Positions 51,939 to 59,971 of a DNA stretch of 64,000 nucleotides are shown here, piece after piece. A model generated the notes under the pieces. That model did no database searches and was not told the origin of the DNA. It saw only the letters and a program-made list of their open reading frames with translations. Source of the stretch: Bin87 sp965243255 (GTDB lineage Bacteria > Chloroflexota > Dehalococcoidia > Lucifugimonadales > UBA3495); the NCBI GenBank assembly GCA_965243255.1, contig CBDEUH010000004.1, positions 744,001-808,000 of the forward strand. Reading direction: 5' to 3'. Every line of letters starts with the position of its first letter. Within the stretch, counting starts at the first letter, position 1. The position numbers were made by a program, and so were the translations under genes.

Positions 51939-52886
51939 ATGTTTGCATACCTGACCCGACGGCTGGCTACCCTGCCGCTACTGCTGCTGGGAATCTCGGC
52001 GGTCAGTTTCGCATTGCTGAATCTGGCCCCGGGAGACCCGGCGGAGATTGTGCTGCGTCAGCGTCACCCGGGGCAGCTGCCCAGCCCGGTGGAAGTGGCG
52101 GCCATGCGAGAGGAGTTGGGGCTGAACGCCCCCTTGCCGGCGCAATACGTGCGCTGGGCGACTCAGGCGCTGGCTGGAGACCTGGGCAAGTCATTCACAA
52201 CAGAACAGCCGGTGGCCGCCCAACTGGCGCGCCGCACCGTACCGACGGCCCTGCTCACGGTCGCTGCGTTCTCTCTGGCGCTGATGGTTGCCGTGCCCAT
52301 GGGCATATTATCGGCCCGCAAACGGGGCAGCGCCCTGGATACCGTGGCGCGTCTGGTGGCGCTGGTAGGGGCGGCGGCCCCATCCTATGCCCTGGCCTAC
52401 GGGCTAATCATACTGTTCGCGGTGAAACTCTCCTGGCTGCCGGCCCTGGGCTACGGCTCGCCGGCGCAGGTGATACTGCCAGCCTTCGCGTTGTCGCTGG
52501 GGCCCATGGCGCAGCTGATGCGGCTAATCCGGGCCAGCATGCTGGAGACCCTGGGTGAGGACTACATCCGAACGGCGCGAGCCAAGGGGTTATCCGAGCG
52601 AGTGGTTGCCTTCCGGCACGCCCTTCGCAACGCGCTGCTGCCGGCCATTGGAGCTACGGGGGTGAATCTGGGATACCTGCTCAGTGGAGCCGTCATCGTG
52701 GAAACCATCTTTACCTGGCCGGGCTTGGGTCAACTGATGGTAGGCGCGGCGGTGACCCGGGATTACCCCGTGGTGCAGGGGTTTGTGACGTACATCGCAG
52801 TGGTAGTGCTGCTAGTTAACTTGGCCGCAGACATTGCTCTGCGCATCGCCGACCCCCGTTTGCGTTTCGGGCGGGACGAGCTGTAG
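51939..52886 (+). CDS. ABC importer permease, DppB/NikB type (B12-regulated)
   Basis: A 315-aa permease with N-terminal YLTRRLATLPLLLLGISAVSF, the periplasmic MREELGLNAPLPAQYVRW segment and the EAA loop ETLGEDYIRTARAKGLSERVVAFRHALRN near residue 202, ending RIADPRLRF. It is 43 nt after the binding-protein gene and expected to be cotranscribed with it. Confidence 0.95.
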   Translation: MFAYLTRRLATLPLLLLGISAVSFALLNLAPGDPAEIVLRQRHPGQLPSPVEVAAMREELGLNAPLPAQYVRWATQALAGDLGKSFTTEQPVAAQLARRTVPTALLTVAAFSLALMVAVPMGILSARKRGSALDTVARLVALVGAAAPSYALAYGLIILFAVKLSWLPALGYGSPAQVILPAFALSLGPMAQLMRLIRASMLETLGEDYIRTARAKGLSERVVAFRHALRNALLPAIGATGVNLGYLLSGAVIVETIFTWPGLGQLMVGAAVTRDYPVVQGFVTYIAVVVLLVNLAADIALRIADPRLRFGRDEL

Positions 52887-52892
52887 CATCCC

Positions 52893-53789
52893 ATGACGAG
52901 CAGAGCTGAACAGTCCGGGGAACACGTTCCCGTCCTAGCCGTGGCCAGCGGCGCGCGTCAGAGACGGCGCTGGACCGGTCTGCTGCGGGAGCCGGGAACC
53001 GCGCTGGGCCTGTTCCTGGTATTGACGCTGCTGTCGGCCGGGGTACTGGCTCCCTGGCTGCCCCTGGATGATCCGACCCAAATCAATCTGCCCGACCGGT
53101 TGCTCCCACCGTCAGCAGAGCGTCTGTTGGGCACCGACCACCTGGGCCGGGATACTTTCAGCCGGATTGTGCATGGGGCTCGGATGACGCTGTTGGCCGC
53201 CACCGTGACCCTGGGTTTGAGCATGGGCATCGCGTTGACCGTGGGCATCTTGTCCGGGTACCACGGCGGCTGGGCGGACACCGCGCTGATGGGCGTGGTG
53301 GACCTGCTGCTAGCGTTTCCTTCGCTGATATTGGCGTTGGCAGTGGCCGGCGCATTGGGGCCAGGATTGTTCAACGTGCTGCTGGCTGCGGGAGCAGTCT
53401 GGTGGGTTGGTCACGCTCGCATCATCAGGGGCGTTACGCTGGCAACCCGGCAACAGGAGTACGTGACGGCGGCGCGGGCCACGGGAGCCAGCGGCTTCAG
53501 GATCATCGTGCGGCACATTGCGCCCAACATTATCGGGCCGATTATCGTGATCGCCTCGCTGGACGTGGGATGGATTATCCTGGGTATCGCGGGCCTGAAC
53601 TTCCTGGGGCTGGGGGCGCAGCCGCCCACGCCGGAATGGGGGGCGATGCTCAACGATGCTCGCCCGCATCTACAGACTACCCCGAGGCTGCTGCTGCTGC
53701 CGGGCACGGCTATCTTCGTCGCCGTGCTGGGGTTCAACCTGTTGGGCGACGGATTGAGGGACTTGCTGGACCCTCGGACTACGGGATAA
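52893..53789 (+). CDS. ABC importer permease, DppC/NikC type (B12-regulated)
   Basis: A 298-aa permease: an N-terminal cytoplasmic stretch, APWLPLDDPTQINLPDRLLPPSAERLLGTDHLGRDTFSRIVHGAR near residues 48-90, and the EAA loop TAARATGASGFRIIVRHIAPN near 205, ending GLRDLLDPR. It begins 6 nt after the previous stop. The next genes are on the other strand, so this importer also lacks its own ATPase genes. The end overlaps the convergent esterase-like gene by 11 nt. Confidence 0.95.
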   Translation: MTSRAEQSGEHVPVLAVASGARQRRRWTGLLREPGTALGLFLVLTLLSAGVLAPWLPLDDPTQINLPDRLLPPSAERLLGTDHLGRDTFSRIVHGARMTLLAATVTLGLSMGIALTVGILSGYHGGWADTALMGVVDLLLAFPSLILALAVAGALGPGLFNVLLAAGAVWWVGHARIIRGVTLATRQQEYVTAARATGASGFRIIVRHIAPNIIGPIIVIASLDVGWIILGIAGLNFLGLGAQPPTPEWGAMLNDARPHLQTTPRLLLLPGTAIFVAVLGFNLLGDGLRDLLDPRTTG

Positions 53790-54672
53790 TCCCCAGCCTC
53801 TCCGCCAGCCACGCGCCCCGGACGACTGCGTGCTCGTGTCCGCCACCCTCGGCGGCGCCGTCGTAAAGGCGGAAATCGCAATTGGGCAGGGCGGCAGCCA
53901 ACTCTTCGGCAAGGGGTAGGGGGCACAGGCTCCGGTCGGAACGGCCCGCGCTCAGCAACACGGGAGCCGACACGGACGGAGCGGCCGGCAGCGGATTGAG
54001 CAGCGACAGGGTTTCCGTGACGGCTTGCCGGCTTTCGGGATGGGAGCGCAAATAGTCGCCCAGCTCGCCCAGGGGGTAGCCCAAGCCGGGCTGCAAGGCC
54101 GTCGGATGCCCCAGGGCCATGGGCGTATCGGCGGCGACGGCGGCCACATTGGGACGCCGGGCGGCTGCGACCAGAGCCAGGGCGGCGCCAAGGCCGGCGC
54201 CGGTCAGGGCCACCGCGCTAGTCTGCGCTACGTTTTGGGCAGACAGAGCGTCCATGGCGCGGAGGGCGTCGGCGTAAGCGCCGAGCAGGACGTAGGTTTG
54301 GGCTGTTTCGACGCCATCGGTAAGCAGGCCGGGGTAGCTGGCGCGATATATCACGTCGCTGTTGCGCTGGCCCCGGTGGGTGGCGTTCATCACTACGGCG
54401 CGGTGACGCAAGGACGTGTAGATTATGTCGTGCACGCTGGCGTAGTCGGGCATCCGGATTAGCGCGGGGAATGGGCCGCCGCCGTCTTTGGGGACGGAGA
54501 GCCAGGCGAACAGCCGGTGGCCGTCGGTGGTGTCGTAGTGCATCCGGTACACGTCCCACTCGGGCTGGGAGTAGAACGTGTCATGCTCCAGCGTAACGTT
54601 GAGGTCGGTCTCGGCCAGTTGGGCATCGGTTTGCTCCCAAAAGGCGGCCGGGGATGATGGCATACTGGTCAT
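53779..54672 (-). CDS. Acetyl-xylan-esterase-like alpha/beta hydrolase lacking its nucleophile
   Basis: A 297-aa alpha/beta-hydrolase of the AXE1/cephalosporin-C deacetylase type, homologous to the product of 54683-55615: both share PFPALI-type and SYPGLLT(D/N)G segments. The nucleophile elbow reads TGAGLGA where the neighbour has GSSQGGG, so the catalytic Ser is replaced by Gly. A late Asp (RSDRSLCPLP) and His (GGHEHA) remain. It is therefore probably catalytically inactive or uses another mechanism. The start at 54672 has GAGTGG upstream; the gene follows its intact paralogue by 10 nt. Confidence 0.82.
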   Translation of the reverse strand: MTSMPSSPAAFWEQTDAQLAETDLNVTLEHDTFYSQPEWDVYRMHYDTTDGHRLFAWLSVPKDGGGPFPALIRMPDYASVHDIIYTSLRHRAVVMNATHRGQRNSDVIYRASYPGLLTDGVETAQTYVLLGAYADALRAMDALSAQNVAQTSAVALTGAGLGAALALVAAARRPNVAAVAADTPMALGHPTALQPGLGYPLGELGDYLRSHPESRQAVTETLSLLNPLPAAPSVSAPVLLSAGRSDRSLCPLPLAEELAAALPNCDFRLYDGAAEGGGHEHAVVRGAWLAERLGIIP

Positions 54673-54682
54673 GGTGAACCAC

Positions 54683-55615
54683 TCAGGCCGGCGTCGTGCC
54701 GATGCGCTGCTGCAGCCAGGCGGCCTCGCGGGCAGGGTATTGGTGGGCGTTGCCGTGTCCGGAGTTGGGGAAGAGCCAGAGCTCACGCTGGCCGCCGAGC
54801 GAGCGGTAGGCAGCGTAGCTAGTTTCGGGCGGGCAGACTTCGTCCTCCATAGCAATGCCTACGACCATAGGGCACTTGATGCGTGGGGCGAAGTTCACAG
54901 CGTCGAAATAGCGCAGAGTTTCCAGCATTTGCTCGACGCGGTCGGGGTAGGCGCGGGCGTAGCAGGAAAGTTCGTCGTAGGGGTAGCTGCGCAGCATCTG
55001 CATCGATTCGGGGAAGCAGCACAGGAAGGGATAGCCGGATACGCCGGCCTTGATTTCCGGGCGCAGGGCCGAGGTTATCAGGGTCAAGCCGCCGCCCTGG
55101 CTGCTGCCGCAGCAATAGATTCGGTCGGGGTCAATTTCGGGTCGGGACAAGAGGAAATCGACACCGCGCAAGCAGTCGGAGATGACGCCCTTGTAGCTGT
55201 ACGCATTGCGGTCTTCCAGGCCGTTGGTGAGCAGACCGGGGTAGCCGGGGTTGAACTTGCTGCTGCTGGGCAGCTTGCCGCGCACGGCAACCGACAGCGC
55301 GGCCACGCCTTTGCCGCCCCAGTCCCGGCGCAGGGACGGTTCAGACTTGTAACCGGGCAGGATCAGCACCGCCGGGAACGGGCCATCGCCCACGGCCGGC
55401 ACGCTGTACCAGGCAAAAATCTCCAGATCGTCCAGGCTGCGGTAGCCGACCTGGTACACCTTGACGGCGTCGGTGCTGCGGAGGGGGTCGTGGTTGATTC
55501 CGGCATCCAGAGGGATTGCGGCCAACTCCGCCTGGACTCCGTCCCAGAACGGGTCAAAGTCATCGGGACAACTGACCTTCGTAGTGAAGGCTACCAAGTC
55601 TGCCTGAGTTGCCAT
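54683..55615 (-). CDS. Acetyl-xylan-esterase / cephalosporin-C-deacetylase family hydrolase
   Basis: A 310-aa alpha/beta-hydrolase with RDWGGKGVAALSVAVRGKL near residue 100, the nucleophile elbow YCCGSSQGGGLTL near 178, an Asp in IAMEDEVCPPE near 258 and a His in PNSGHGNAHQ near 288, giving a complete Ser-Asp-His triad. It would remove acetyl groups from a sugar or small-molecule ester. GGAG lies 8 nt before the ATG at 55615. Transcription probably starts at the divergent promoter at 55658-55686. Confidence 0.9.
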   Translation of the reverse strand: MATQADLVAFTTKVSCPDDFDPFWDGVQAELAAIPLDAGINHDPLRSTDAVKVYQVGYRSLDDLEIFAWYSVPAVGDGPFPAVLILPGYKSEPSLRRDWGGKGVAALSVAVRGKLPSSSKFNPGYPGLLTNGLEDRNAYSYKGVISDCLRGVDFLLSRPEIDPDRIYCCGSSQGGGLTLITSALRPEIKAGVSGYPFLCCFPESMQMLRSYPYDELSCYARAYPDRVEQMLETLRYFDAVNFAPRIKCPMVVGIAMEDEVCPPETSYAAYRSLGGQRELWLFPNSGHGNAHQYPAREAAWLQQRIGTTPA

Positions 55616-55657
55616 GCTGCATACTCCGTCGGCGCCGATTGGCCGGTTTTCCACCGC

Positions 55658-55686
55658 ATTATACACGGTGTACCCGGTGCTATAAT
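55658..55686. promoter_or_regulatory. Symmetric overlapping divergent promoter
   Basis: A perfect TATAAT on the plus strand (55681-55686) and a perfect TATAAT on the minus strand (55663-55658) are separated by 17 nt, inside an inverted repeat GCATTATA ... TATAATGC (55656-55688). Each -10 lies where the other promoter's -35 would be, so only one direction can be used at a time. Confidence 0.6.
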
Positions 55687-55744
55687 GCGCTCACCTGTCG
55701 CCGGGCTGACTGCGCCGGCGCGCACTTGCGGAGATGAAAACGAT

Positions 55745-56632
55745 ATGAAAGCTGGGTTTATTGGCGTCGGCAACATGGGCAACCCAATGGCTGCGAACAT
55801 GATAAAGGCCGGGCATCAACTGACCGTCCACGACCTGCGTCGTGAGTCGGCCACCAACCTGCTGGAGATGGGCGCGGAGTGGGCGGATACGCCGGCCGGA
55901 TGCGTTGCCGGGAAGGATGCCGTATTCACCTCGCTGCCGGTGCCGCGGGACGTGGAGGCGGTGGTGATGGGCGAGAACGGCATCATGTCCGCCGCCGGCG
56001 CCGGCGACGTGTACGTTGACCTGTCCACCAACTCGCCCACGGTCATACGGAGCATTCATGCCGAATGCGCCGCCCGGGGCGTAACCGTGCTAGACGCTCC
56101 GGTGAGCGGCGGCGTGTACGGCGCGGCGGCCGGCACGCTGGCGGTGATGGTCGGCGGCGACGAAGCGACCTACAACACCGTAAAGCCCATGCTGGACGCC
56201 ATCGGCGCGCACGTGGTTTATTGCGGCGAAATTGGCAACGGCATGGTTACCAAAATCTGCAACAACCTGCTGACCATGGGCATCGGCGTGCTGATGGCGG
56301 AGGCGCTGACGCTGGGCGTCAAGGCGGGCGTGCCCCTGGAGACGCTGGCCGACGTAATCGCCAACAGCAGCGGCGGCAGCCGTCGCCTGGTGGAAAAGCA
56401 CCCGCGCTACCTGTTCGCTGGCAACTTCGAGCCGGGCTTCGCCACGGCGCTGGCCGCCAAGGACGTGCGCCTGGCTACAGACCTGGGGCGTGAGTACGGC
56501 ATCCCGATGGAGCTGTCCAACCTGGTTGACCAGCGCCACGTGGAAGCAATGTTCCATGGCCTGGGGCCGGAGGACTCCGACGCCGTATCCAAGCTGCAGG
56601 AAGAGAAGTCCGGCGTGCAACTGCGGTTCTGA
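55745..56632 (+). CDS. 3-hydroxyisobutyrate-dehydrogenase-like NAD(P) oxidoreductase
   Basis: A 295-aa beta-hydroxyacid dehydrogenase. The Rossmann motif GFIGVGNMGNPMAANMIKAGH is at residues 4-24, the substrate loop DAPVSGGVYGA near 118, the catalytic-lysine segment GNGMVTKICNN near 166, and the C-terminal KDVRLATDLGREYGIPM near 240. It oxidises a 3-hydroxyacid or tartronate-type substrate with NAD(P). The ATG at 55745 follows GGAG by 11 nt; the frame is open far upstream but overlaps the divergent esterase genes. Confidence 0.93.
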   Translation: MKAGFIGVGNMGNPMAANMIKAGHQLTVHDLRRESATNLLEMGAEWADTPAGCVAGKDAVFTSLPVPRDVEAVVMGENGIMSAAGAGDVYVDLSTNSPTVIRSIHAECAARGVTVLDAPVSGGVYGAAAGTLAVMVGGDEATYNTVKPMLDAIGAHVVYCGEIGNGMVTKICNNLLTMGIGVLMAEALTLGVKAGVPLETLADVIANSSGGSRRLVEKHPRYLFAGNFEPGFATALAAKDVRLATDLGREYGIPMELSNLVDQRHVEAMFHGLGPEDSDAVSKLQEEKSGVQLRF

Positions 56633-56643
56633 CGAGGCTAACG

Positions 56644-56967
56644 TTGTTCCGCTCGGCTTATCCTGCCAGTGACCAGCCCCGGTACATCACCCGCTACGTG
56701 TATGCCGACACACAGCTGTCCACTCACGGCGGCAACGTGGGCCGGGTCAGCATTACCAGCGAGGAGCATACTCGCTTGCAACAGATGGCCGATTTCCTGG
56801 AACGCTGCTGCAACGACCTGGACGCCGCCGGCTACGACGTTATATCCATCACACCCGTCGTCAGTGGAAGAACGTCTTACATGGCAACCAATACCGAGTT
56901 GGCAGATCCCGGGCACGGCTACAGCGTTACCGACGGGTTGATTGTTACCGGGAAACTGCGAGAATAA
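56644..56967 (+). CDS. Small protein of unknown function
   Basis: A 107-aa soluble protein read from TTG at 56644, 6 nt after GAGG. The main part (NVGRVSITSEEHTRLQQMADFLERCCNDLDAAGYDVISITPVVSGR) looks like a small alpha/beta fold with a helix and a strand ending in a GR turn. It lies 11 nt after the dehydrogenase and 26 nt before the UGSC-partner gene, so it is probably part of the selenoprotein operon. No family is recognised. Confidence 0.65.
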   Translation: MFRSAYPASDQPRYITRYVYADTQLSTHGGNVGRVSITSEEHTRLQQMADFLERCCNDLDAAGYDVISITPVVSGRTSYMATNTELADPGHGYSVTDGLIVTGKLRE

Positions 56968-56993
56968 CCGCTACCAAACATCAGGAGATTACG

Positions 56994-58022
56994 ATGACCA
57001 GCAGCGCCGAACGGCACGTTGAAACCGCCGACACCATTGAGGCCATTGAGGAATGCTTCCGCCTGGGCTGGACCGACGGCCTGCCGGTGGTTCCGCCGGC
57101 CGATTATAAAGTCCGGGAGATGCTCTCCGTGGCCGGACTCACCGGCGAGGAGGAACTGCTGAACCTGGATATGCGGAGCCGGGTGATTACGTCGGAGAAC
57201 GCCGCCGCCAACGCGGTGATGGCCGGCTGCCAGGCCGAATACTTCCCGGTGCTGGTTACGGCGCTGAAAACCCTGGAGGAGGAACGCAACTTCGTCAACA
57301 TGGCCGCGTCCTCTACCAGTTCGCCAAGCATCCTGATGGTGCTGAACGGCCCGATACGGGACGCGCTGGGCATCAACAGCCGGGACGGATTGTTCGGCCC
57401 CGGCTTCCGCGCCAACGCCAGCATCGGGCGAGCCGTGCGCCTCTGCTTTATGAACGGGTTCGACGCCTGGCCAGGCCAGCTCGACCGGGGCACCATGGGC
57501 ACGCCGGCCAAGTACACCTTCTGCATCGCCGAGAACGAGGAAACCTCGCCCTGGGAACCGCTGCACGTCAGCCGGGGCTTCGACGCCTCCGACAGCGTGG
57601 TTACCGTAGCCGTGGCCTACAACCCCGTCAGCGTGCCCAACAGCTACGGGCATACCGGACGCCAGATCCTGAACTCCATTTGCGACTCCCTCCGTTCCGC
57701 CACCCTGGTCCATCGCTACCCGGCTCAGTGGGTCATTGTCATCGGGCCGGAGCACGCCCTGACCCTGCAAGGCGAGGGCTGGAGCCGCCGGGACATCCAG
57801 GATTACCTCATTGAGAACAGCGGACGCTCCCGCGCCGAGTTGATACGCTTGGGCTCCAAGCAGGGGCCGGAGCGACCCGGCGACGAGGACGTCATCATGC
57901 GCTGCGCCAACGAGCCCGACGACATCCTGATTATGCACGGCGGCGGCACCGGCGGACGTTACAGCGCCATCATCGACACCACGGGCTACCGCATCCGCAC
58001 CCGCAAGATTGGCGCCGACTAG
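56994..58022 (+). CDS. UGSC-associated partner protein, copy 2 (function unknown)
   Basis: A 342-aa protein homologous to the product of 3682-4779: WTDGLPVVPPADYK near residue 26, NAVMAGCQAEY near 75, GLFGPGFRANASIGRAVR near 133 and TMGTPAKYTFC near 165 are shared landmarks. Its C-terminus (ILIMHGGGTGGRYSAIIDTTGY) is intact, unlike copy 1. AGGAG lies 6 nt before the ATG. It stands directly upstream of UGSC copy 2, the reverse gene order of the first module, so the pairing is conserved even though the order is not. A function with the selenoprotein is inferred. Confidence 0.85.
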   Translation: MTSSAERHVETADTIEAIEECFRLGWTDGLPVVPPADYKVREMLSVAGLTGEEELLNLDMRSRVITSENAAANAVMAGCQAEYFPVLVTALKTLEEERNFVNMAASSTSSPSILMVLNGPIRDALGINSRDGLFGPGFRANASIGRAVRLCFMNGFDAWPGQLDRGTMGTPAKYTFCIAENEETSPWEPLHVSRGFDASDSVVTVAVAYNPVSVPNSYGHTGRQILNSICDSLRSATLVHRYPAQWVIVIGPEHALTLQGEGWSRRDIQDYLIENSGRSRAELIRLGSKQGPERPGDEDVIMRCANEPDDILIMHGGGTGGRYSAIIDTTGYRIRTRKIGAD

Positions 58023-58120
58023 TCCGAAACAGGGGTTACGCAATCACCCGGTTTGACGGTACAATCGGGCCATCACATTACAACCACGGTTACCACGACA
58101 CCGACGGAGGTTAGATAGCA

Positions 58121-58687
58121 ATGACGACCGCCGAATCCATGAGCCGCCTCCGGCTCGTCAACCCCAAGGGCACCGAGCTGCCCCAGAGCGAATTCCACAT
58201 GAACGACCGCTCCGGCGGCCTGGCCGGCAAGCGTCTGGGCCTGATGGAGAACTCCAAGGCCAACGCCGACAAGCTGCTGCATGAGTTGGGCAACATCCTC
58301 AACGAGCGGCACGGCTTCTCCGAGGTCAGGTATTTCAGCAAGCACCACGCCAGCCTGCCCGCCAAGCAGGACGTCATCGACTCCATCCTCGGCGAGGTTG
58401 ACTACCTCATCACCGGGGTGGGTGATTGAGGGTCCTGCAGTTCGTGCAGTGTGCACGACGGAATCGACATGGAAAAGCGCGGCGTCCCGACGGCTGCCAT
58501 CATCACCCACGTGTTCCTCAACACCGCCCAGGCCATGACCCGGATGATGGGCGTGCCCGAATATCGCTACGTGGTGGCGCAGCATCCCCTGTCCAGCCTC
58601 ACCGACGACGAAGTGAAGGCTCGGGCCAACGAACTGGCCGACGAGGTTGAGTCCATTCTGACGGGCGTACCCGTAGCGTCTGCCTAA
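58121..58687 (+). CDS. UGSC-family selenoprotein, copy 2 (in-frame TGA read as Sec103)
   Basis: Read through the TGA at 58427-58429, this is a 188-aa protein with Sec103-Gly-Ser-Cys106, followed by SSCSVHDGIDMEKRG. The N-terminal half (RLRLVNPKGT..., GLMENSKANADKLLHEL, VRYFSKHHASLPAKQDVIDSI) and the C-terminal half (VPTAAIITHVFLNTAQAMTRMMG) are both clear protein and match copy 1. A Cys two codons further on adds to a dense UGSCSSC redox motif. GGAGG lies upstream of the ATG. Ordinary gene prediction would stop at the TGA and report a separate small gene after it. Confidence 0.85.
58442..58458 (+). promoter_or_regulatory. Bacterial SECIS hairpin of UGSC copy 2
   Basis: TCGTGC (58442-58447), loop AGTGT, GCACGA (58453-58458), a 6-bp stem starting 12 nt after the TGA; the outer loop bases A and T can extend it to 7 bp. 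The first module has the same length and spacing with loop AGTAT and one compensated pair. The loop G lies about 20 nt after the UGA, as expected for bacterial SECIS elements. Confidence 0.75.
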
Positions 58688-58702
58688 CCCGGCGGGCTGT
58701 TG

Positions 58703-59092
58703 GTGTCAACTACCGACGGGTCAGCGTCGCCTCGCCCGGCTGTGAACCCGGCCATCCGGGCGGGCCTGACGGGCGAGGTTGAGGTGACCATCGCCTCGGA
58801 GCATCTGGCGCCCCACGTGCCGAAGTTCTGCACGCCGGCGATGCTCTTCATCATCGAGCAGGGTTGCTACCGTGCGGTAGTATCCCTGCTTTACCCGGGG
58901 CAAACCGTGGTCGGCTACCGGTTCGACATCAGGCACCTGGCGGCGGCGGGCATCGGCGACCGCGTAACGGCACGCTGCACGCTGACCGAGGTTGCATACA
59001 ACCGGCTGGAGTTTTCGGCCCAGGTACAGCGGGACGATACGTTACTGGGCACGGCCCAGCTCTACCTGGCGGTAGTGGATCAAGCATCGTAG
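58703..59092 (+). CDS. FlK-like hotdog thioesterase
   Basis: A 129-aa hotdog-fold protein with CTPAMLFIIEQGCYRAV near residue 45 and GYRFDIRHLAAAGIGDRV near 75. These match fluoroacetyl-CoA-thioesterase-like proteins and keep the Thr, Glu and His used in that family. It would hydrolyse a small acyl-CoA. A GTG start at 58703 is used, with TTG at 58700 as an alternative; the ribosome site is weak. It lies 15 nt after the UGSC selenoprotein gene. Confidence 0.8.
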   Translation: MSTTDGSASPRPAVNPAIRAGLTGEVEVTIASEHLAPHVPKFCTPAMLFIIEQGCYRAVVSLLYPGQTVVGYRFDIRHLAAAGIGDRVTARCTLTEVAYNRLEFSAQVQRDDTLLGTAQLYLAVVDQAS

Positions 59093-59114
59093 GGGCGAAT
59101 GGTTATTCGCCCCT
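59090..59114. repeat. GGGGCGAAT hairpin (REP-like)
   Basis: AGGGGCGAAT (59091-59100), loop GGTT, ATTCGCCCCT (59105-59114), with arms the same as the terminator at 43411-43436. The thioesterase stop codon TAG forms its left edge. A short T-run (CTACTTTTT) follows. Confidence 0.8.
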
Positions 59115-59135
59115 GCTACTTTTTGGAGGTTCAAG

Positions 59136-59966
59136 ATGACACTGCTACCGGTTGGACGGCCGCGATTGCAAGACAAGGTCGCCATCATCACCGGAGCCGG
59201 ATCAAGCGGGCCGGGGATGGGCACGGGCAAAGCGGCGTCCATACTGTTCGCCCACGAAGGCGCCAAGGTGTTGCTGGTGGACCGGAATCCCCAGGCCGCC
59301 GAAGAAACGCTGGCCGCCATCCACGAGCAGGGCGGCGAAGGCTCGGTAATCGCCGCCGACGTAACCTCCGCCGAGGACTGCCAGGCTATCGTGGACGCCG
59401 CGCTGGAACGCTACGGCGGGCTGCACATCCTGTTCAACAATGTGGGCATCACCGGGCCCGGCACGCCCACCGACGTTGAGGAAAGCGTGTGGGACAACGT
59501 GCTGGACGTGAACCTGAAGAGCATGATGCTCACCACCAAATACGCCGTGCCCAAAATGATTGATGCCGGCGGGGGCAGCATCATCAACATGTCGTCCATC
59601 GCTGGCGTGCGGGCCGGGAGCGGGCTGGCCAGCATTCCTTACTCTGCCTCGAAGTCCGGCGTCATCGGCATGTCGGAGACGATGGCGGTGCATCTGGGAC
59701 GGGACAACATCCGGGTGAACGTGATCGCCCCCGGGCACATCTACACGCCGATGGTGGCCGGGATGATGCCGGATAGGACCCGGGAACTGCGTCGAAAGGC
59801 GGGCCCGTTGGGAACCGAAGGGAGCGCCTGGGACATTGCCTACGCCGCGCTCTTTTTGGCCAGCGACGAGGCGCGATGGGTATCCGGCGTCGTGCTTCCG
59901 GTGGATGCCGGGTTGCTGGCGGCCACGCCCCTGGCGGTGTATCAGAAAATCCGGGAAGGGGATTAG
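59136..59966 (+). CDS. SDR-family NAD(P) oxidoreductase
   Basis: A 276-aa classical short-chain dehydrogenase: cofactor motif ITGAGSSGPGMGTG (residues 19-32), acidic strand VLLVDRN, NNVGITG near 107, the Ser in INMSSIAG near 151, and the catalytic YSASKSG near 170. It ends in the usual VSGVVLPVDAG segment. It interconverts an alcohol and a ketone with NAD(H). GGAGG lies 6 nt before the ATG. It may act on products of the neighbouring thioesterase and hydroxyacid dehydrogenase. Confidence 0.93.
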   Translation: MTLLPVGRPRLQDKVAIITGAGSSGPGMGTGKAASILFAHEGAKVLLVDRNPQAAEETLAAIHEQGGEGSVIAADVTSAEDCQAIVDAALERYGGLHILFNNVGITGPGTPTDVEESVWDNVLDVNLKSMMLTTKYAVPKMIDAGGGSIINMSSIAGVRAGSGLASIPYSASKSGVIGMSETMAVHLGRDNIRVNVIAPGHIYTPMVAGMMPDRTRELRRKAGPLGTEGSAWDIAYAALFLASDEARWVSGVVLPVDAGLLAATPLAVYQKIREGD

Positions 59967-59971
59967 GCCGG

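Noticed and set aside
54578..55744. N-terminal extension of the hydroxyacid dehydrogenase frame
   Set aside because: It overlaps two esterase genes on the other strand and lacks any domain; the Rossmann motif begins at the ATG at 55745.
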